From the NCBI GenBank assembly GCA_029339505.1, contig JAQISU010001235.1, positions 35,613,815-35,677,814 on the forward strand: a stretch of 64,000 nt of DNA. The letters run 5' to 3'. A program made the position numbers and the translations under genes. Below the pieces are notes generated by a model. It made no database searches. It was not told the DNA's origin and saw only the letters and a program-made list of their open reading frames with translations. Below are positions 12,331 to 26,504 of the stretch, piece after piece (the first letter of the stretch is position 1; each line of letters starts with the position of its first letter). The DNA is from Unio delphinus. Its lineage: Eukaryota > Mollusca > Bivalvia > Unionida > Unionidae.

Positions 12331-14190
12331 GGCCTGGCTGGACGGACAGATTTCTCACTAAAATCTCCATATAGTATTGGTATGTTGCCGGCGGTAAAGC
12401 TTGATGGACGGATTTGTCACTAAAATCCCCGTAAATCATAGTTGGTTAGAACCTTTGTTTATTCAGCAGCCAGACTGGCTGCTAGAGACATTTTAAAGTT
12501 TCATTTTTGTGGAAAAGTGTCAAACTTGAGAAACTGCAGAGATTCTGTTACTTAAAAACGACCAGGTCAGGGCTGACCAGACTTAAACGACTCGGGGAGA
12601 AAGTGCGGAAAAAGACATTTTATTCTGATTGGTCACGGTTGAATAATGGGTGTGTTTTCACACGAAATTTCATAGGATTTAATAATGCCCTATCGAAAAC
12701 AGAAATTAGTCTGAATTTTTCCTGTGAGAGGACAAGAGATATTCACTAAGACTTATCTAAGATTTGAGAGAAATACATTTGTTAAAGAAGCGTGGTCGAA
12801 AACCGCCAAAACCAACGGTTGTGTGACACCCAAAAAACACAAAGGTATAGTGTCACAATTCCATGTAATTTGTTGATGCAATTTATATAATATTTGCTTT
12901 AGTTTAGAGGTCTTGCATGATTTCGTTTGATACATTTGTATAATAATGTGCTTTTGAATTACGAATCGGAAGTTCTTGCATGATTTCATGTGATACATTT
13001 ACATAATAATGTGCTTTTAAATTATGAATCGGAAGTCTTACCTTAATTCTTAGTTAAGAATGAAGCAGTGTTAATTTATGTCGTAAAACACTATGCTGAG
13101 TTACGAATAGGAAGTATTACGCTAATTCTTGGTTAAATTTGACGTATTGTTTTAATTTATTATCTTGATTGCATAACGATTAGGTTCTAAGATATTAATG
13201 ACTTACATTAATTAATATGATTTACGAGAATACATGTGAATTCACCGAATTTATATTTCATAGATGATTTAGCGTAGGTGTATTCAATTTATTTTCTGTG
13301 TAAATTAAGGCGGGGCAAAAAATTCAAAGACTAGATGTATAGTGCGTTAATGCATAAGGTCAAGGGTAACGAATCAGCTATTTGTTTAACTACGGTCATT
13401 TGAGGACATGTGTAGTTAATTACTAGCCGTATATTCTGTTTACCACTAATAGAAATGTCTGATTTTCGAACCAGGAATAATATGAATTCTCAACTGTATC
13501 AATTATTACGAGAGACTTAGGTTTTTTTTTATTTCTTCCGAAAGCGAAAAAAATAGCTTTTTGGAACATCTTGAGGTTACATAAACTGAGACGTACACTT
13601 TGGATAAAAAAATTTAAAAAACGGGAATTGCAGTGAGGGCATGATACAGTGGAAAAGTCAAGAATCGAGTGGAAATTCTACGTGGGCAGATATTATTTAG
13701 AGACGGATGATAAGAAGTGTCTTATAGAACCAACGTCTGAACGGAACAGAAAACGGAGACCGTGGAATGTCAGGTTATGAAAACGAACAAGGTGTTGACT
13801 TTGATTGTACCACTCGATCCAATGATGATTTAAAGCTATCAGTAACAGATCGGCTAATTTATTTAAATCTTTTTCGAATTTTATTGTAATTCGGTGACAG
13901 TTTTATTTTTAAAGTAGAGTGTATTCCTGATGATAGGAAGTTTGATTAAATTGTTTTTTTTTATCTTTACGCGGGCTCGTAGTTGTTTGTTCAATATACC
14001 TGCTCAGTTTACTCTATCTATTCTCATACTCGAACCGGGCAGTTATATCGACGGTGGTCATCTCTTAGATAACGAGTACCAAAAGGGAGTGGGTTATAGT
14101 ATTTATTATTATTATATATAATAAAATACCCCTTGACAAAATGGGACTTATTACCTACCCTTTGGGGCTCGTACTATACACTATACCACC
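12331..14190. other. Mostly unique sequence
   Basis: No gene recognised. Two to three diverged copies of a roughly 60-bp unit (GCATGATTTCATGTGATACA and flanks, ending TCGGAAGT) lie at about 12900-13060. The rest shows nothing identifiable. Confidence 0.5.
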
Positions 14191-14194
14191 ACCT

Positions 14195-14197
<3 letters not shown>

Positions 14198-14273
<76 letters not shown>

Positions 14274-14380
14274 TGTATGTATGTATGTATGTATGTATGT
14301 ATGTATGTATGTATGTATGTATGTATGCATGCATGCATGCATGCATGCATGCATGCATGTATGTATGTATGTATGTATAT
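14198..14380. repeat. Compound microsatellite (TA)n-(GTAT)n-(GCAT)n-(GTAT)n
   Basis: Pure blocks follow each other: TA to about 14246, GTAT to about 14326, GCAT to about 14358, then GTAT again. All blocks differ by single-base changes of the same register, consistent with stepwise conversion by slippage. Confidence 0.97.
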
Positions 14381-15594
14381 AGTTACATGTTCAGGCTCTA
14401 ATATACAGCAACAAAGACAAAGTGAAAACAACAAGTTTTTAAAAATTTAACAAATAATTTATTTCCCTGAAAACATATTGCAAAAATTGAAAAAAAGCTT
14501 ACAGTTTTAAGAACCCAATTCAAAAGGAATTCAAGAATAATCCACGAATCAAATTACGAAAGTCCTAGTGATGAAATGTTCTAATACATTCAAGTTCGAG
14601 TCTTCTTGCAAAATCCAAGATAGATGATGAAGTATGTTATGTGCTTATCTATAGTACCTTGTAGAAACACAATATTTAATACTCCAGTGTTGGAAATCCT
14701 AATAAAATATTGATTAACTGTCTTTGTCCAAGAATTCTGTATGAGCACATAAAATATTTCCTGAGATACAAATTAATCCGTTAAAATCCAAATGAACTGA
14801 AGAAAAGTTACCATGGAATAAAAAAACTGGCAACAACGAAAGGAAATGACTTAACATCATTTATGAAAGCCCAAAACTAATAATATTTCAGTAAAACAAA
14901 GAATATATCATATTATAATATGCAGTTCCAAAAAAGTCTCCAAATTGCGAAATCAAGAATAATGGTGGGCTCAAAGGAATCAGGTGATCGTTTATATCAC
15001 ATGCTTGTAACATGACCCTGATGAGAACCAATCATTTTATTTTAAAAATAAAAAGTTGTTTACTTCTTAATTCACTAGTCCCATCTTGACCTTTATAACA
15101 ACCAATCATTTTATTTTAAAAATAAAAAGTTGTTTATTTCTTAATTCACTAGTCCCATCTTGACCTTGATAACAACCAATCATTTGAAAATTAAAATAAA
15201 ACTTGTTTACATGTTTGCCACTAGCCATGAATCAAGGTCAGGATATCGGTCAACATAACTTATCTAAAAAAAATAATTCAGGTCAACCGATTTTCTATAA
15301 AAAAATAATCTTTAGCGAATAAATTTGCATTTCAATAGTATGTAATGAAAAATAAAATAAAATATTTAGAACTGGAAAACTAAAAATTAAATATAATAAC
15401 AAATATATCAAATAAGTTTTACATAGTAAATTTGCAAGTTTCTTCCATGACAAGCTACAAACCATTAGAGAGATAAGCTTGACAACACAATTTCAATTGA
15501 CTAGTCATCAACATACAGTTGCGATATAGAATTTCAGCAAACTGTTAGCAGTATTTGAACCTGTCTATTTGGATTTAGTATAGACAATCATAAA
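14381..15594. other. AT-rich sequence with a short tandem duplication
   Basis: At about 15025-15230 there are three copies of a roughly 75-80 bp unit containing CCAATCATTTTATTTTAAAA and TCACTAGTCCCATCTTGACC. Otherwise nothing was recognised. Confidence 0.6.
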
Positions 15595-16340
15595 GAAGAG
15601 TGCACCAAAGACATGTAAACTTGATCCAATTCCAGCATCACTGTTGCTTGAGTGCTAAGATCCAATATTGCCTTCACTAACTGATGTTATTAATACCTCT
15701 CTCATACCCTGGGAATTCCGATTTTAAAAATAAAAAGACAGCCATTGTAAAGTCTCTGCAGAAGACACCAACACTCGACCGTAATGATTTCAAGAACTAT
15801 CGCCCAGATTCTAATCTCCCATTCACATAAAAAAATATTAGAAAAAGTTGTTTCCAACCCAACTTGTATCTCATTTGAATTCAAACAGTCTTTTTAGCAA
15901 TGTACAGTCTGAATATCGCCCTTGCCACAGTAAGGAAACTACTCTGCTGAAAGTAGTTAATGACAATCTTTCTCACCCATATTGACTTGTCTGCAGCATT
16001 TCATGACACAATATACCATGATATATTACTTCACCATCTCCAGCATATATTTGGCATTCAGCAAGAGACAGTAGACACATCAGTACAACACTGACTACTG
16101 CTGCTTGAGTGCTTAGACCCAATATTGCCTTCACTAACTGATGTTATTAATATCTCTCTCTCATCCTTGGAATTCCCATCATTTTTTCAAACCTGCCATT
16201 GTAAAGCCTCTGTTGAAGAAACCAACATTTGAACATACTGATTTAAAGAACTACTGCCAAGTTTCTAATCTCCATGTTATAAAAAATCTTAGAAAAAGTT
16301 GTTCTACCCCAACTAAACCTAAACACAACATTAAATACAT
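15595..16340 (+). mobile_element. Non-LTR retrotransposon (CR1/L2-like) RT fragments, two partial copies
   Basis: The plus strand encodes a broken reverse-transcriptase N-terminal region. TCKLDPIPASLLLE and LPSLTDVINTSL are followed after frameshifts by words for a YRPVSNL-type motif and the HS-TETTLLKV-type segment (15910-15970). A second partial copy of the same part begins at about 16080. The element at 34430-36130 on the minus strand is the same family. Stops and shifts show it is dead. Confidence 0.8.
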
Positions 16341-16559
16341 CTGCAGACAGATATGAAAACAATAACAATACAAGGAAATATAATTAATCAATTCTCTTTT
16401 TATAGACATCTCCAAAGCTCGATATATGGCTTTATAGCACACTGTTGCAATAACCCACCTGACTTATTCATCTAGTGTGAAATTACCCCAACCATATCAA
16501 CATGTACACTATATAGAAAACAAATAAATAAACTATTTATAGCTCATTGAAATCTACAG

Positions 16560-17125
<566 letters not shown>

Positions 17126-18720
17126 CTTGTGTAATCTGCATCTTATATGCACATGTTTGTAACAGAATTGTTACCGAGTGGATGGTGGATTAAATGAACA
17201 ACACAAACACAAGATGTGAAAGAAAATATAAATTTATGAAATAAATTATTAATGAAAAATAATGATGTATCAACACAATAACTCATGCGTTCAACCCACA
17301 ATTACACTCACAACCATTCACAATACATGAATAAATTAAATATTAATACAAAATAAAACACAGATACAAAGGAATCTCTTGGACTATACACAGATCCAAG
17401 GAACCTTTACAAAAGTTATATTAACGCAAGTATAAATTACGATAATAAACACAAACGTCAAACTATACTATTGCACGTATGGATTGCGACAACTAACACG
17501 AACATATACATGTATTTAATCAAGTTGCTAACTTTTATTGAGATTCATGCAATCCCTTGAAATACTATTGTGATCTGAAGTAACTATGTAAATACAACAA
17601 TGTATTCAATTGTACTACAATTGCAACACACACACGTATCTCGACCCTGTATAACCGTACGATTCACCAACAGTTGAATCGCCACCCAGTTTCCCCGAAA
17701 ACCTAGGGTTGACTCAATACTTTTATAGGTCACTTGCCCTTCACGGATCCACCACAGTTATACGTACAGACAGCATACAACATCTACTAGAACTAACGTT
17801 CCTGAATACCCTAGATGCCACCCCGGATGTTTACAACTCTAGACAGCTCCGACACTCGGACTTCTAGATTTCCGGATATTTACACGTCACGACAGATGTA
17901 GACGGACAGACAATCCGACAAACAGAGATGCTCCGCTACAATATCAGCTACAATTTCAGCTACGATATCAGAGATGTTATCAGAGATGTTATCAGAGTTG
18001 TTCCGCAACAAATCATCTACAATTTCAGCTACAATCTCAAAGACGTTATCAGCTACAATAAAGAGACCAAACTAATAATAGTTTTCTCAAAAAATAATCT
18101 AAACCTTAGATTACGCTATTGCATTTAAAGTCTCATAGTGACTAGTAATTCCAAATATTCCACGTTTAAAATCTGCATTGTAATAAAGGCATCATTATAT
18201 GAAATGATAAATTGAATAAAATTCACAATAAAACGAAATATAAATTTAACACTCACCCCTTTGGCTGGAGATTGAATGATGAGCTATCTTTCCTGTGATA
18301 AGATACTTTTGGTCCCGTAATATTTATCAGTAATATTCTGCCTTATATACCCTCAAATAGGTGAGCAGAATTCACGGCAACATTACCGTGCACCCCGTGA
18401 TTCTAATGTTCCGGACTTCATGTAATTCGAAGTCAGGCACATGCAAATCGTTACACGCCGCTTACCTTGGAGAAAACCACTTATTCATCCCAGGTAACGC
18501 ATGTACGACGAAACAACAAAAATGGTGAGATTAGTTTGTAATTCAAGAAAAAAAAAATTCAATTTTCGCCTAATTCTGTGACAATGTTGGAAAACTCTAT
18601 TTAGAAGGTAAGGGTACCATACTATTTAAAAGGTATGGTTACAACAATGATTAAAAATGTGGTGACAAAAATTCAAGATGATATATAAAAAATATTGTGA
18701 CTAAGCTGTTGGTAATGATA
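17126..18720. other. Unique sequence, no gene recognised
   Basis: A small internally repetitive patch at about 17937-18060 has alternating CTACAATTTCAGCTACAAT and ATCAGAGATGTT words. Nothing else was recognised. Confidence 0.4.
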
Positions 18721-18726
18721 GTAATT

Positions 18727-18978
18727 GATTCAACTGGCCATGACATTTGCTTGTATCATTTGATTCAACTGGCCATGACATTTGCTTGTATCATTTGATT
18801 CAACTGGCCATGACATTTGCTTGTATCATTTGATTCAACTGGCCATGACATTTGCTTGTATCATTTGATTCAACTGGCCATGACATTTTCTTGTATCATT
18901 TGATTCAACTGGCCATGACATTTGCTTGTATCATTTGATTCAACTGGCCATGACATTTGCTTGTATCATTTGATTCAA
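18727..18978. repeat. 35-bp minisatellite, 7 copies, nearly identical
   Basis: Seven copies of the 35-bp unit beginning GATTCAACTGGCCATGACAT. Only one substitution was seen (TTTTCTTG for TTTGCTTG in the fifth copy). The near identity points to a recent expansion. Confidence 0.97.
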
Positions 18979-19780
18979 CAATATTTTGAATAATCAAAAG
19001 TATCAGTTAAACATAGATTAAATCCTATTAATAATGTTGATACATTAATTATTGGTAATGTTCCAAGGTATTTAAAATGCCAATGAGCAATTTTGTGACA
19101 AAATAACAAAGAAATTTCTAGATATTCCCAAATCTCCTTCTGGTGCAAGGCACAAACTTGGCATGGAACACTTGCATCTTTACTTGGAACAACAACTGGA
19201 AAATATCTTAGACTTTGCTTTAAAAGAATCCAATGGCAAGATTTACAGCATCATCAGTGTGTGTTAGATGTTGTGTATCAATCATATCATCAATTTCATA
19301 TAACAGATTTTCAAGTTAATAAACAAAATCATCACATTCCTCAGCTATGTTTAATTTATTTATGTAGAGAAGAAACTGACAAAGTACAGCTGGAACTAAG
19401 GGTTTATTGAAAACAAAAGAAGCAATATATCCACTTCTACTGAAATGTAAGAGTAGTAATAGTAATTGATCATAGCTATTGCAAACGGAACATATAAAAG
19501 TCTAATAGTAATTGATCATAGCTATTGCAAATGGAATATACAAAAGTTTAACTGTTATTCACTTTTTTCTTTTTCTTACTTTTGTCTCCTCCTGTACATG
19601 ACTTGATTTTTTGGAGAAGTGTCAGTAGGATTGGAATGGTTCTGTGAGGCATTCTTGAAAGTTGCAGTTTTTGTTCAATTAATCTTAACATTGCTATGTT
19701 ATCACGAAATTGGTTCAATCGCCATAATAAAAAGAAAGATGAATCAATAGTCTGATGATATTTCCTGAATGATAAGATTT
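18979..19780. other. Unclassified sequence, possibly a decayed coding remnant
   Basis: The minus strand at about 19060-19420 has a stretch with protein-like composition broken by several stops. I could not assign it to a family. A duplicated segment of about 55-60 bp (TAATAGTAATTGATCATAGC and flanks) lies at 19450-19550. Confidence 0.3.
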
Positions 19781-20580
19781 TTCAAACTAGCCAATATGTC
19801 AGCCATATTTCATGTTAGATTGGTACCATTTTTGTATTTAGGACAAGCTAGACACCATTAAAAGACTTTTTGGTGAAAACTGTTTACTAATATGACCATC
19901 CATTTAAGAAAATAAGATTATTAAGATGTTCAATTTCAAAGTCATATTTGCAGTCAGATCAGCACTATTTTCATTCAGGATCAAATAAACACCATAATTA
20001 GTCTTTTGGTGAAAACCCCATGTTAATACGATTTTAAATTTAGAAGGATTAGCAATAACAGGATTTTCAAGATGGCTCATATGTTAACCATACTGGATGG
20101 ACTGGCAATATTTTCATTTAGTACCAACTATACATCAAAAGATGGTGAAAACCCAATGTTGATATGACTTTTCATCCTAGAGGAAGAAAGAGTGGTACGA
20201 TTTTAAGGCTGGCAGTTGTGGTGGTTGTATTGGATATCAGATCATTTTTTAAGACAAATAAAAAGTCTTCTTGTGAAAACACAATGCTGAAGATGGCTTT
20301 CATTATGACCAGCAGAATCAGTCTCACAAATAAATTGGTTTTGAACTAAAAAAAGAAGTATTCTTCTGATATGATGATAATATTGGATGGCAGCACCATT
20401 TTCATTTAAGAATGACTAGACACCATAAGAAATTGTCTGGTCAAAACTCCATGTTGATATGACTTCCCATTCCAGAGGAGGAGCAGTAACAAGATTTTCA
20501 AGATGGCTACAATGGAGGCCAAGGTGGATATGCAGTCAGCACTGCTTTCATCAAGTCCAACATACCTATCTCTGGCCTCT
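19781..20580. repeat. Dispersed repeat of about 130 bp in degenerate tandem
   Basis: About six diverged copies share TTTTCAAGATGGCT, CAGCACTATTTTCATT, CTAGACACCAT and GGTGAAAACCCCATGTTGAT in that order. The same landmarks recur at 54050-54600, so the unit is also dispersed. Confidence 0.7.
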
Positions 20581-20585
20581 CCATG

Positions 20586-20662
20586 TGTACATACATACAT
20601 ACATACATACATACATACATACATACATACATACATACATACATACATACATACATACATAC

Positions 20663-20693
<31 letters not shown>

Positions 20694-20992
20694 CATACAT
20701 ACATACATACATACATACATACATACATACATACATACATACCGGTACATACATACATACATACCGGTACATACATACATACATACTGGTACATACATAC
20801 ATACATACATACATACATACATACATACATACATACATACATACATACATACATACAACCAAACATACATACAGACATACAGACAGACAGACAGACACCC
20901 ATCCATGCATGCATACATACATACATACATACATACATACATACATACATACATACATACATACATACATACATGCATACATGCATACATGC
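20586..20992. repeat. (ACAT)n microsatellite, about 400 bp
   Basis: Long tetranucleotide array with three regularly placed interruptions (two ACCGGTAC and one ACTGGTAC, about 24-28 bp apart) and a short ACAG patch at 20872-20896. It is stop-free in several frames on both strands, which explains the long Tyr/His/Thr- and Cys/Met/Val-rich open frames there. Confidence 0.97.
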
Positions 20993-20999
20993 TATAACA

Positions 21000-21265
21000 G
21001 GGTTTTTATGAGCCTTACCAAGACCTTGTGTATGATAAAAAAAGATAGACTATAACAGTATTTCATGGAAACTTACCAAGGCCTTGTGTATGATACAAAT
21101 ATATGGACTACAACAGTTTTTAAGAAAGCCTTACTAAGACATTGTGTATGATACAAATAGATAGACTATAACAGGTTTTTTTTAGCCTTACCAAGACCTT
21201 GTGTATAATACAAATATAAAGACTTTAATGGTTTTAAGGGAGCCTTACCAAGGCCTTGTGTATGA
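21000..21265. repeat. 58-bp minisatellite, left part
   Basis: Copies of a 58-bp unit containing GACTATAACAGTTTTTAAGG and CTTACCAAGGCCTTGTGTAT. The array stops at TATGAT and resumes at 23172 on the far side of an inserted LINE. Confidence 0.9.
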
Positions 21266-23171
21266 TTGGGTTTTTTGCTGTTCATCCATCAATTCAACGA
21301 GGACCTCTCCAGTCATCCGAGGGTTTCTGTGCATAGGCACTGGCTGAAGAGGCCAACCACTTGATGGAATGTTCATTTGCATAAGGGACAGGGGATGAGT
21401 GGGACATCTTCAGGAGGGTTGATGGCATGTGCTTTTCTGGCTTGCCTCTTCAGCTCTGCAGCTGCTGTCCTGCTACATTCACACAACTTGGAGCCTTTGT
21501 GCAGATGAACACCAAGTGACTTGTTCGCTTGCTGTTTGCTCCCAGGAATCGGGGTTTATAGTGAATCTTTCAATGCAGCTTTCAGATTGTCTTTGAAGCA
21601 TTTCTTCTGACATCTGTGGGATTTTTGTCCTTGCTGTAGCTCACCACAGAAGAGTCTATTAGGAAGCCAGTGGTCTGGCATGCGTACAACATATCCCACC
21701 CAGTGTAGCTGGCACTGCATCATGATGGTGGGGATGGTGGGGAGACCTGCTTGGACAAGTACCTCAGTGTCTGGAACCTTGTCCTGCCACTTGATGTTGA
21801 AGATTTTCCTGAGATTTGTAGTGTGAAAGTGGTTCAGCTTCCTGGCATAGCATTGGTACACCATTCACCTTTTGCATGCGCAAAGTAGTGTAGCAAGCTC
21901 AACTGCCCTGTAGACCTTTAGTTTAGTCTGGATGCTGATGCCTCTTATATTCCAGACATTGGCATACAATCTGGTGAAAGTTGTGCTGGCTCTGACAATG
22001 TGAATGTTCACCTCATCATCAATAGTGATGGTCTGTGACAGTGTGCTGCCAAGGTAGGTGAAGTGGTTCACTATGTTATGTTTTTGGCTATTGATGGTGA
22101 TGTTGGGTTCAGCATAGGGCTTTCCAGCAGCCAGATGATGCATGAGTTTAGTCTTTTTGGTACTGATGGTAACATCAAAGCTTGTACAGGAGCTGGAGAA
22201 CTTGTCAATGCTGCATTGCAGTCAGCTTCTGAGTTGGCATTGACAAATACAGCAAATACAAGACTCCTGATGGTGTCTGTCCTGACCATTGTTTACACTT
22301 GAAGCCTCATGGGATTGAATACTTCTCCATCTGTACAATCCTGATGTCGACTCCAACCTCTCCATCTCCGAAAGCATTAGTCAGTATGGCAGAGAACATT
22401 AGACTGAACAGTGTTGGTGCCAGAACACAACTGTGCTTGACGCCATTGGTTACTGGAAATGGCTCAGATGTCTCTCAATGGTCCTGGACTCATGCCTACA
22501 TGCCATCATGGAAATGCTGCACCATGGATATAAATTTTTTTGGGCATCTGTATTTGGCCATTACCTTCCACAAGCCTTCTCTGCTGACAGTATCAAAGGC
22601 CTTTGTCAAGTCGATGTAGATGGAGAAAAGGTCAGTGTTTTGCTCTTGACATTTCTCTTGTAGCTGCTTCACAGTAAATATTAATTTGATGGTCCCACAT
22701 TCTTTCGGAATCCAAACTGGCTTTCTGGGAGCAATCCCTGGTCAAGGTGCATAGTGAGACAGTTCAGTAGGATTCTGCAGTTGCAAGTAATGATATATCC
22801 TGGTGGTTCTCACAGGCCTGGTGGTTCCCTTCTGCTTATACAGAGATTATGGAATCATCTTTGAATTCCTGGGGATTGTTTCTTGCTGCCACTTCAGTAA
22901 AAACAGTTGGTGGAGCCTTACTATTAGAGCTGTGCTGCCTTCATCATAGACTTCAGCTGTGATGGAGTCTGAACCAGGTGCATTGTCACTGGAGAGCAGA
23001 CGTATCACTTTCTGTGTCTCCAGCAAGGTTGGAGGGTCATCCAGTGCTTCATTGATGGGTAATTGGAGGAGATGATTGATTGCTTCATCATTGATGGATC
23101 AAGGGCGATTCAGAACGCTGTCGAATTGTTCAACCCAACAATCAACAATCTTCTCTTTCTCAGTAATTTTG
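21266..23171 (-). mobile_element. Non-LTR retrotransposon fragment (endonuclease-RT type)
   Basis: The minus strand encodes the C-terminal part of a LINE reverse-transcriptase protein: FTYLGSTLSQTITIDDEVN, then TKLKVYRAVELATLL, FNIKWQDKVPDTEVL and WVGYVVRMPDHWLP. These are hallmarks of a widespread animal endonuclease/RT protein. Upstream coding (22144-23160) is broken by frameshifts, for instance around SEADCNAAL. The insertion is flanked by ATGAT on both sides (21261-21265 and 23172-23176), a possible target-site duplication. No poly(A) tail is visible at the 3' end (left side). Confidence 0.88.
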
Positions 23172-23590
23172 CATGATACAAATGGATAGACTATAACAGT
23201 TTTAATGGAGCCTTACCAAGACCTTGTGTATGATACAAATAGACAGACTATAACAGTTTTTTAGGGAGCATTACAAAGACTTTGTGTATAATACAAATAG
23301 ACAGACTATCACGGTTTTTACGGGAGCTTTACCAAGGCCTTGTGTATGATACAAATAGATAGACTATAACAGTTTTTAAGGGAGCTTTACCAAGGCCTTG
23401 TGTATGATACAAATAGATAGACTATAACAGTTTTTAAGGGAGCTTTACCAAGGCCTTGTGTATGATACAAACAGATAAACTATAACAGTTTTTAAGGGAG
23501 CTTTACCAAGGCCTTGTGTATGATACAAACAGATAAACTATAACAGTTTTTAAGGTAGCTTTACCAAGGCCTTGTGTATGATATGATGCA
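23172..23590. repeat. 58-bp minisatellite, right part
   Basis: About seven copies of the same 58-bp unit as at 21000-21265. The central copies (23330-23580) are nearly identical, while those nearest the LINE are more diverged. Confidence 0.93.
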
Positions 23591-25120
23591 AAAAGACTAT
23601 AATAGATTACTTAAAAGCAATCAGTATTTTTCTTTCCATGAAGCCCTTGGTGTGGATATCATTGTACATGGCAATCATTGTATCTGGCAATCATTGTACC
23701 TGACAATCATAGTACCTGGCAATCATTGGTAACAATATTCTCTAAAACAGGCAGCAAACAGTTGTACTTGTGTTTCTATTGTCATATTGCTCCTGGTGTG
23801 GAAATCATGTTATAAGTTATATTTGGCAACATTCCTAAAAAAAGGCATCAACTATATGCTGTTGAAACTTTGTAAACTGATGACCAAGAAACAGCCAATA
23901 TTTTGTACATAGATGATGTGCATTAAACAGAAAGTCTTAATTAAGGGAAGCAACTTTTGCTTGGAGCACTCTCTATTCATAATGCATGAACTCCTCTGCC
24001 ATTTCATCATGAGTAATTTCCCCTGCTCAGAACATAAATATCTTAAGAGTTCGAAATTTTTGGCAATATCATGCTGACTTCATTATTTGCTGATGAAGGT
24101 AGTGTGATATGCAGAAAAGTTTGAACTGTTAAGATATTTATTCATTGAGTATGGAAAATTACTAATGACATTAGTTTATCCAGAGCAACGACGCAACCTT
24201 TGTCTAACATCGATGTAGAATGAAGTAGATAACCTCATTTAATACTACTACTACTACTACTATTACTAATGCTGCTGATGGTTGGAATATACACTGTTGC
24301 ATCAGAGTTTCAGTAAATATAATCTGTCATTTGCAACTATGACATCAAGATTAGTTTTGATTTATAAAGGTGCAGATTAATTAAAGAGACAAATTTTAAT
24401 GACATGTTGACTTTATTCATCTATTATAAGGTATAAAACAGGTATCCATACACATAGACAAGGATGTGACTAGTAACAGGTGAAGGATTAGCTCAATTAA
24501 AGAAAAAACATGTTAAATAATTTGCTTTACTAATATACAAAATATAGAAATATGTAACAGAAGTAACTTTCAAAATATGTGATCTTTTTAGCAGTATTTC
24601 TGTTACTCACTGCATTTTGAAGTCAGATATATAAGCAGGTTGAAAGTAAGGAATATGCATATGTATATATTTCATCTATCATGCTAATATCTATGAATGT
24701 ATGAAAAAATTTCTGTCTATCTGTACATGCATGTATATAAATTTAGCATCAATTTTGACATTTAAATCCATCAAATGGTTAAACCATTTCATATTAATTA
24801 ATGACTCGTAAACAGTAATTTTCAAACATGTGCGTCATGGTGACTACTGTCATTAAAGTTTCTATTGCTAGAAAAGCAAATATAAGAGAGGACTGTGATC
24901 ATTGAAATCTGAAGTGATACACTAACGCAGTTAAACTACATGTACAAAACTCTGCAATTACAAAAGTAGAAAGTATATAAAATTTTGCTACTAGTGTGGT
25001 ATACCTTTGGTAACAATGCTGAGTACAAACAGGAATATATATTTATTTACATATTCTGGATAATGAAAAAAGTCAAAATCATAATGGCACATAAAATAAG
25101 AAAAATGGACTACAAAACAA
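23591..25120. other. AT-rich sequence, no gene recognised
   Basis: A short 17-bp tandem patch (GGCAATCATTGTACCTG-like) lies at about 23660-23735 and a (CTA)n patch at 24246-24268. Nothing else was identified. Confidence 0.5.
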
Positions 25121-25124
25121 GTAG

Positions 25125-26365
25125 TTCACATTGATCAAAACAACACTTAATGGGGAGTGTTGATTGTTTTTTTAAACTTAAAGAAGTTAACATAGATCAA
25201 AATAATGTCAAATGGGGAGTGTTGATTGTTTTTTTAAACTTAAAGAAGTTAACATAGATCAAAATAATGTCAAATGGGGAGTGTTGATTGTTTTTTAAAC
25301 CTAAAGATGTTAACATAGATCAAAAGACTGTCTAATGGGGAGTGTTGATTGTTTTTTTAAACATAAAGTAGTTAACATAGATCAAAATAATGTCTAATGG
25401 GGAGTGTTGTTTGTTTTTTTAAAAATAAAGAAGTTAACATAGATCCAAACACTGTCTAATGGGGAGTGTTGATTGTTTTTTTAAAAATAAAGAAGTTAAC
25501 ATAGATCAAAATAATGTTAAAAGGGGAGTGTTGATTGTTTTTTAAACATAAAGAAGTTAACATAGATCAAACTAATGTCAAATGGAGAGTGTTGATTGTT
25601 TTTTTAAAAATAAAGAAGTTAACATAGATCCAAACACTGTCTAATGGGGAGTGTTGATTGTTTTTTTAAAAATAAAGAAGTTAACATAGATCCAAACACT
25701 GTCTAATGTGGAGTGTTGATTGTTTTTTAAACATAAAGAAGTTAACAAAGTTCAAAACAATGTCAAATGGAGAGTGTTGATTGTTTTTTTAAACATAAAG
25801 AAGTTAACATAGATCAGAACAATGTCTAATGGGGAGTGTTGATTGTTTTTTTAAATATAAAGAAGTTAACATAGATCAAAACAATGTCAAATGGAGAGTG
25901 TTGATTGTTTTTTTAAACATAAAGATGTTAACAGAGATTAAAATAATGTCTAATGGGGAGTGTTGATTGTTTTTTTTAAAAATAAAGATGTTAACATAGA
26001 TCAAAATAATGTTAAATGGGGAGTGCTGATTGTTTTTTTTAAACATAAAGAAGTTAACATAGATCAAAATAATGTTAAATGGGGAGTGTTGATTGTTTTT
26101 TAAAAATAAAGAAGTTAACATAGATCAAACTAATGTCAAATGGGGAGTGTTGATTGTTTTTTTAAACATAAAGAAGTTAACATAGATCCAAACACTGTCT
26201 AATGTGGAGTGTTGATTGTTTTTTTAAACATAAAGATATTAACATAGATCAAAATAATGTCAAATGGGGAGTGCTGATTGTTTTTTTAAACATAAAGATA
26301 TTAACATAGATCAAAATAATGTCAAATGGGGAGTGTTCATTTTTTTTTAAACATAAAGAAGCTGC
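25125..26365. repeat. About 61-bp minisatellite, about 20 copies
   Basis: Units contain GGGGAGTGTTGATTGTTTTT, a T-run of 6-8, AACATAAAGAAGTTAACATA and GATCAAAATAATGTC. Length varies mainly through the T-run. Alternative words (ATCCAAACACTGTCTAATG) recur at intervals, showing block duplication. Confidence 0.95.
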
Positions 26366-26504
26366 AAGCAATGCTGCAGATATTTGTATTAATGAAATAT
26401 AACAAAATTCAATGGAAATGTTGCTAAAATTAACCATCTGACCCAGGCTGACCTTCATGGTTGAATCTGCTAGAGACTGAACTATCACAATCTTAAACTA
26501 TGAA
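26366..26504. other. Spacer between two minisatellites
   Basis: About 140 bp of unique sequence. Nothing recognised. Confidence 0.6.

Noticed and set aside
19060..19420. Possible decayed coding region on the minus strand
   Set aside because: Protein-like composition but several stops and no family assignment; kept only as an unclassified stretch.
20406..21055. Open frames of 100-198 codons on both strands
   Set aside because: Translation of an (ACAT)n microsatellite.
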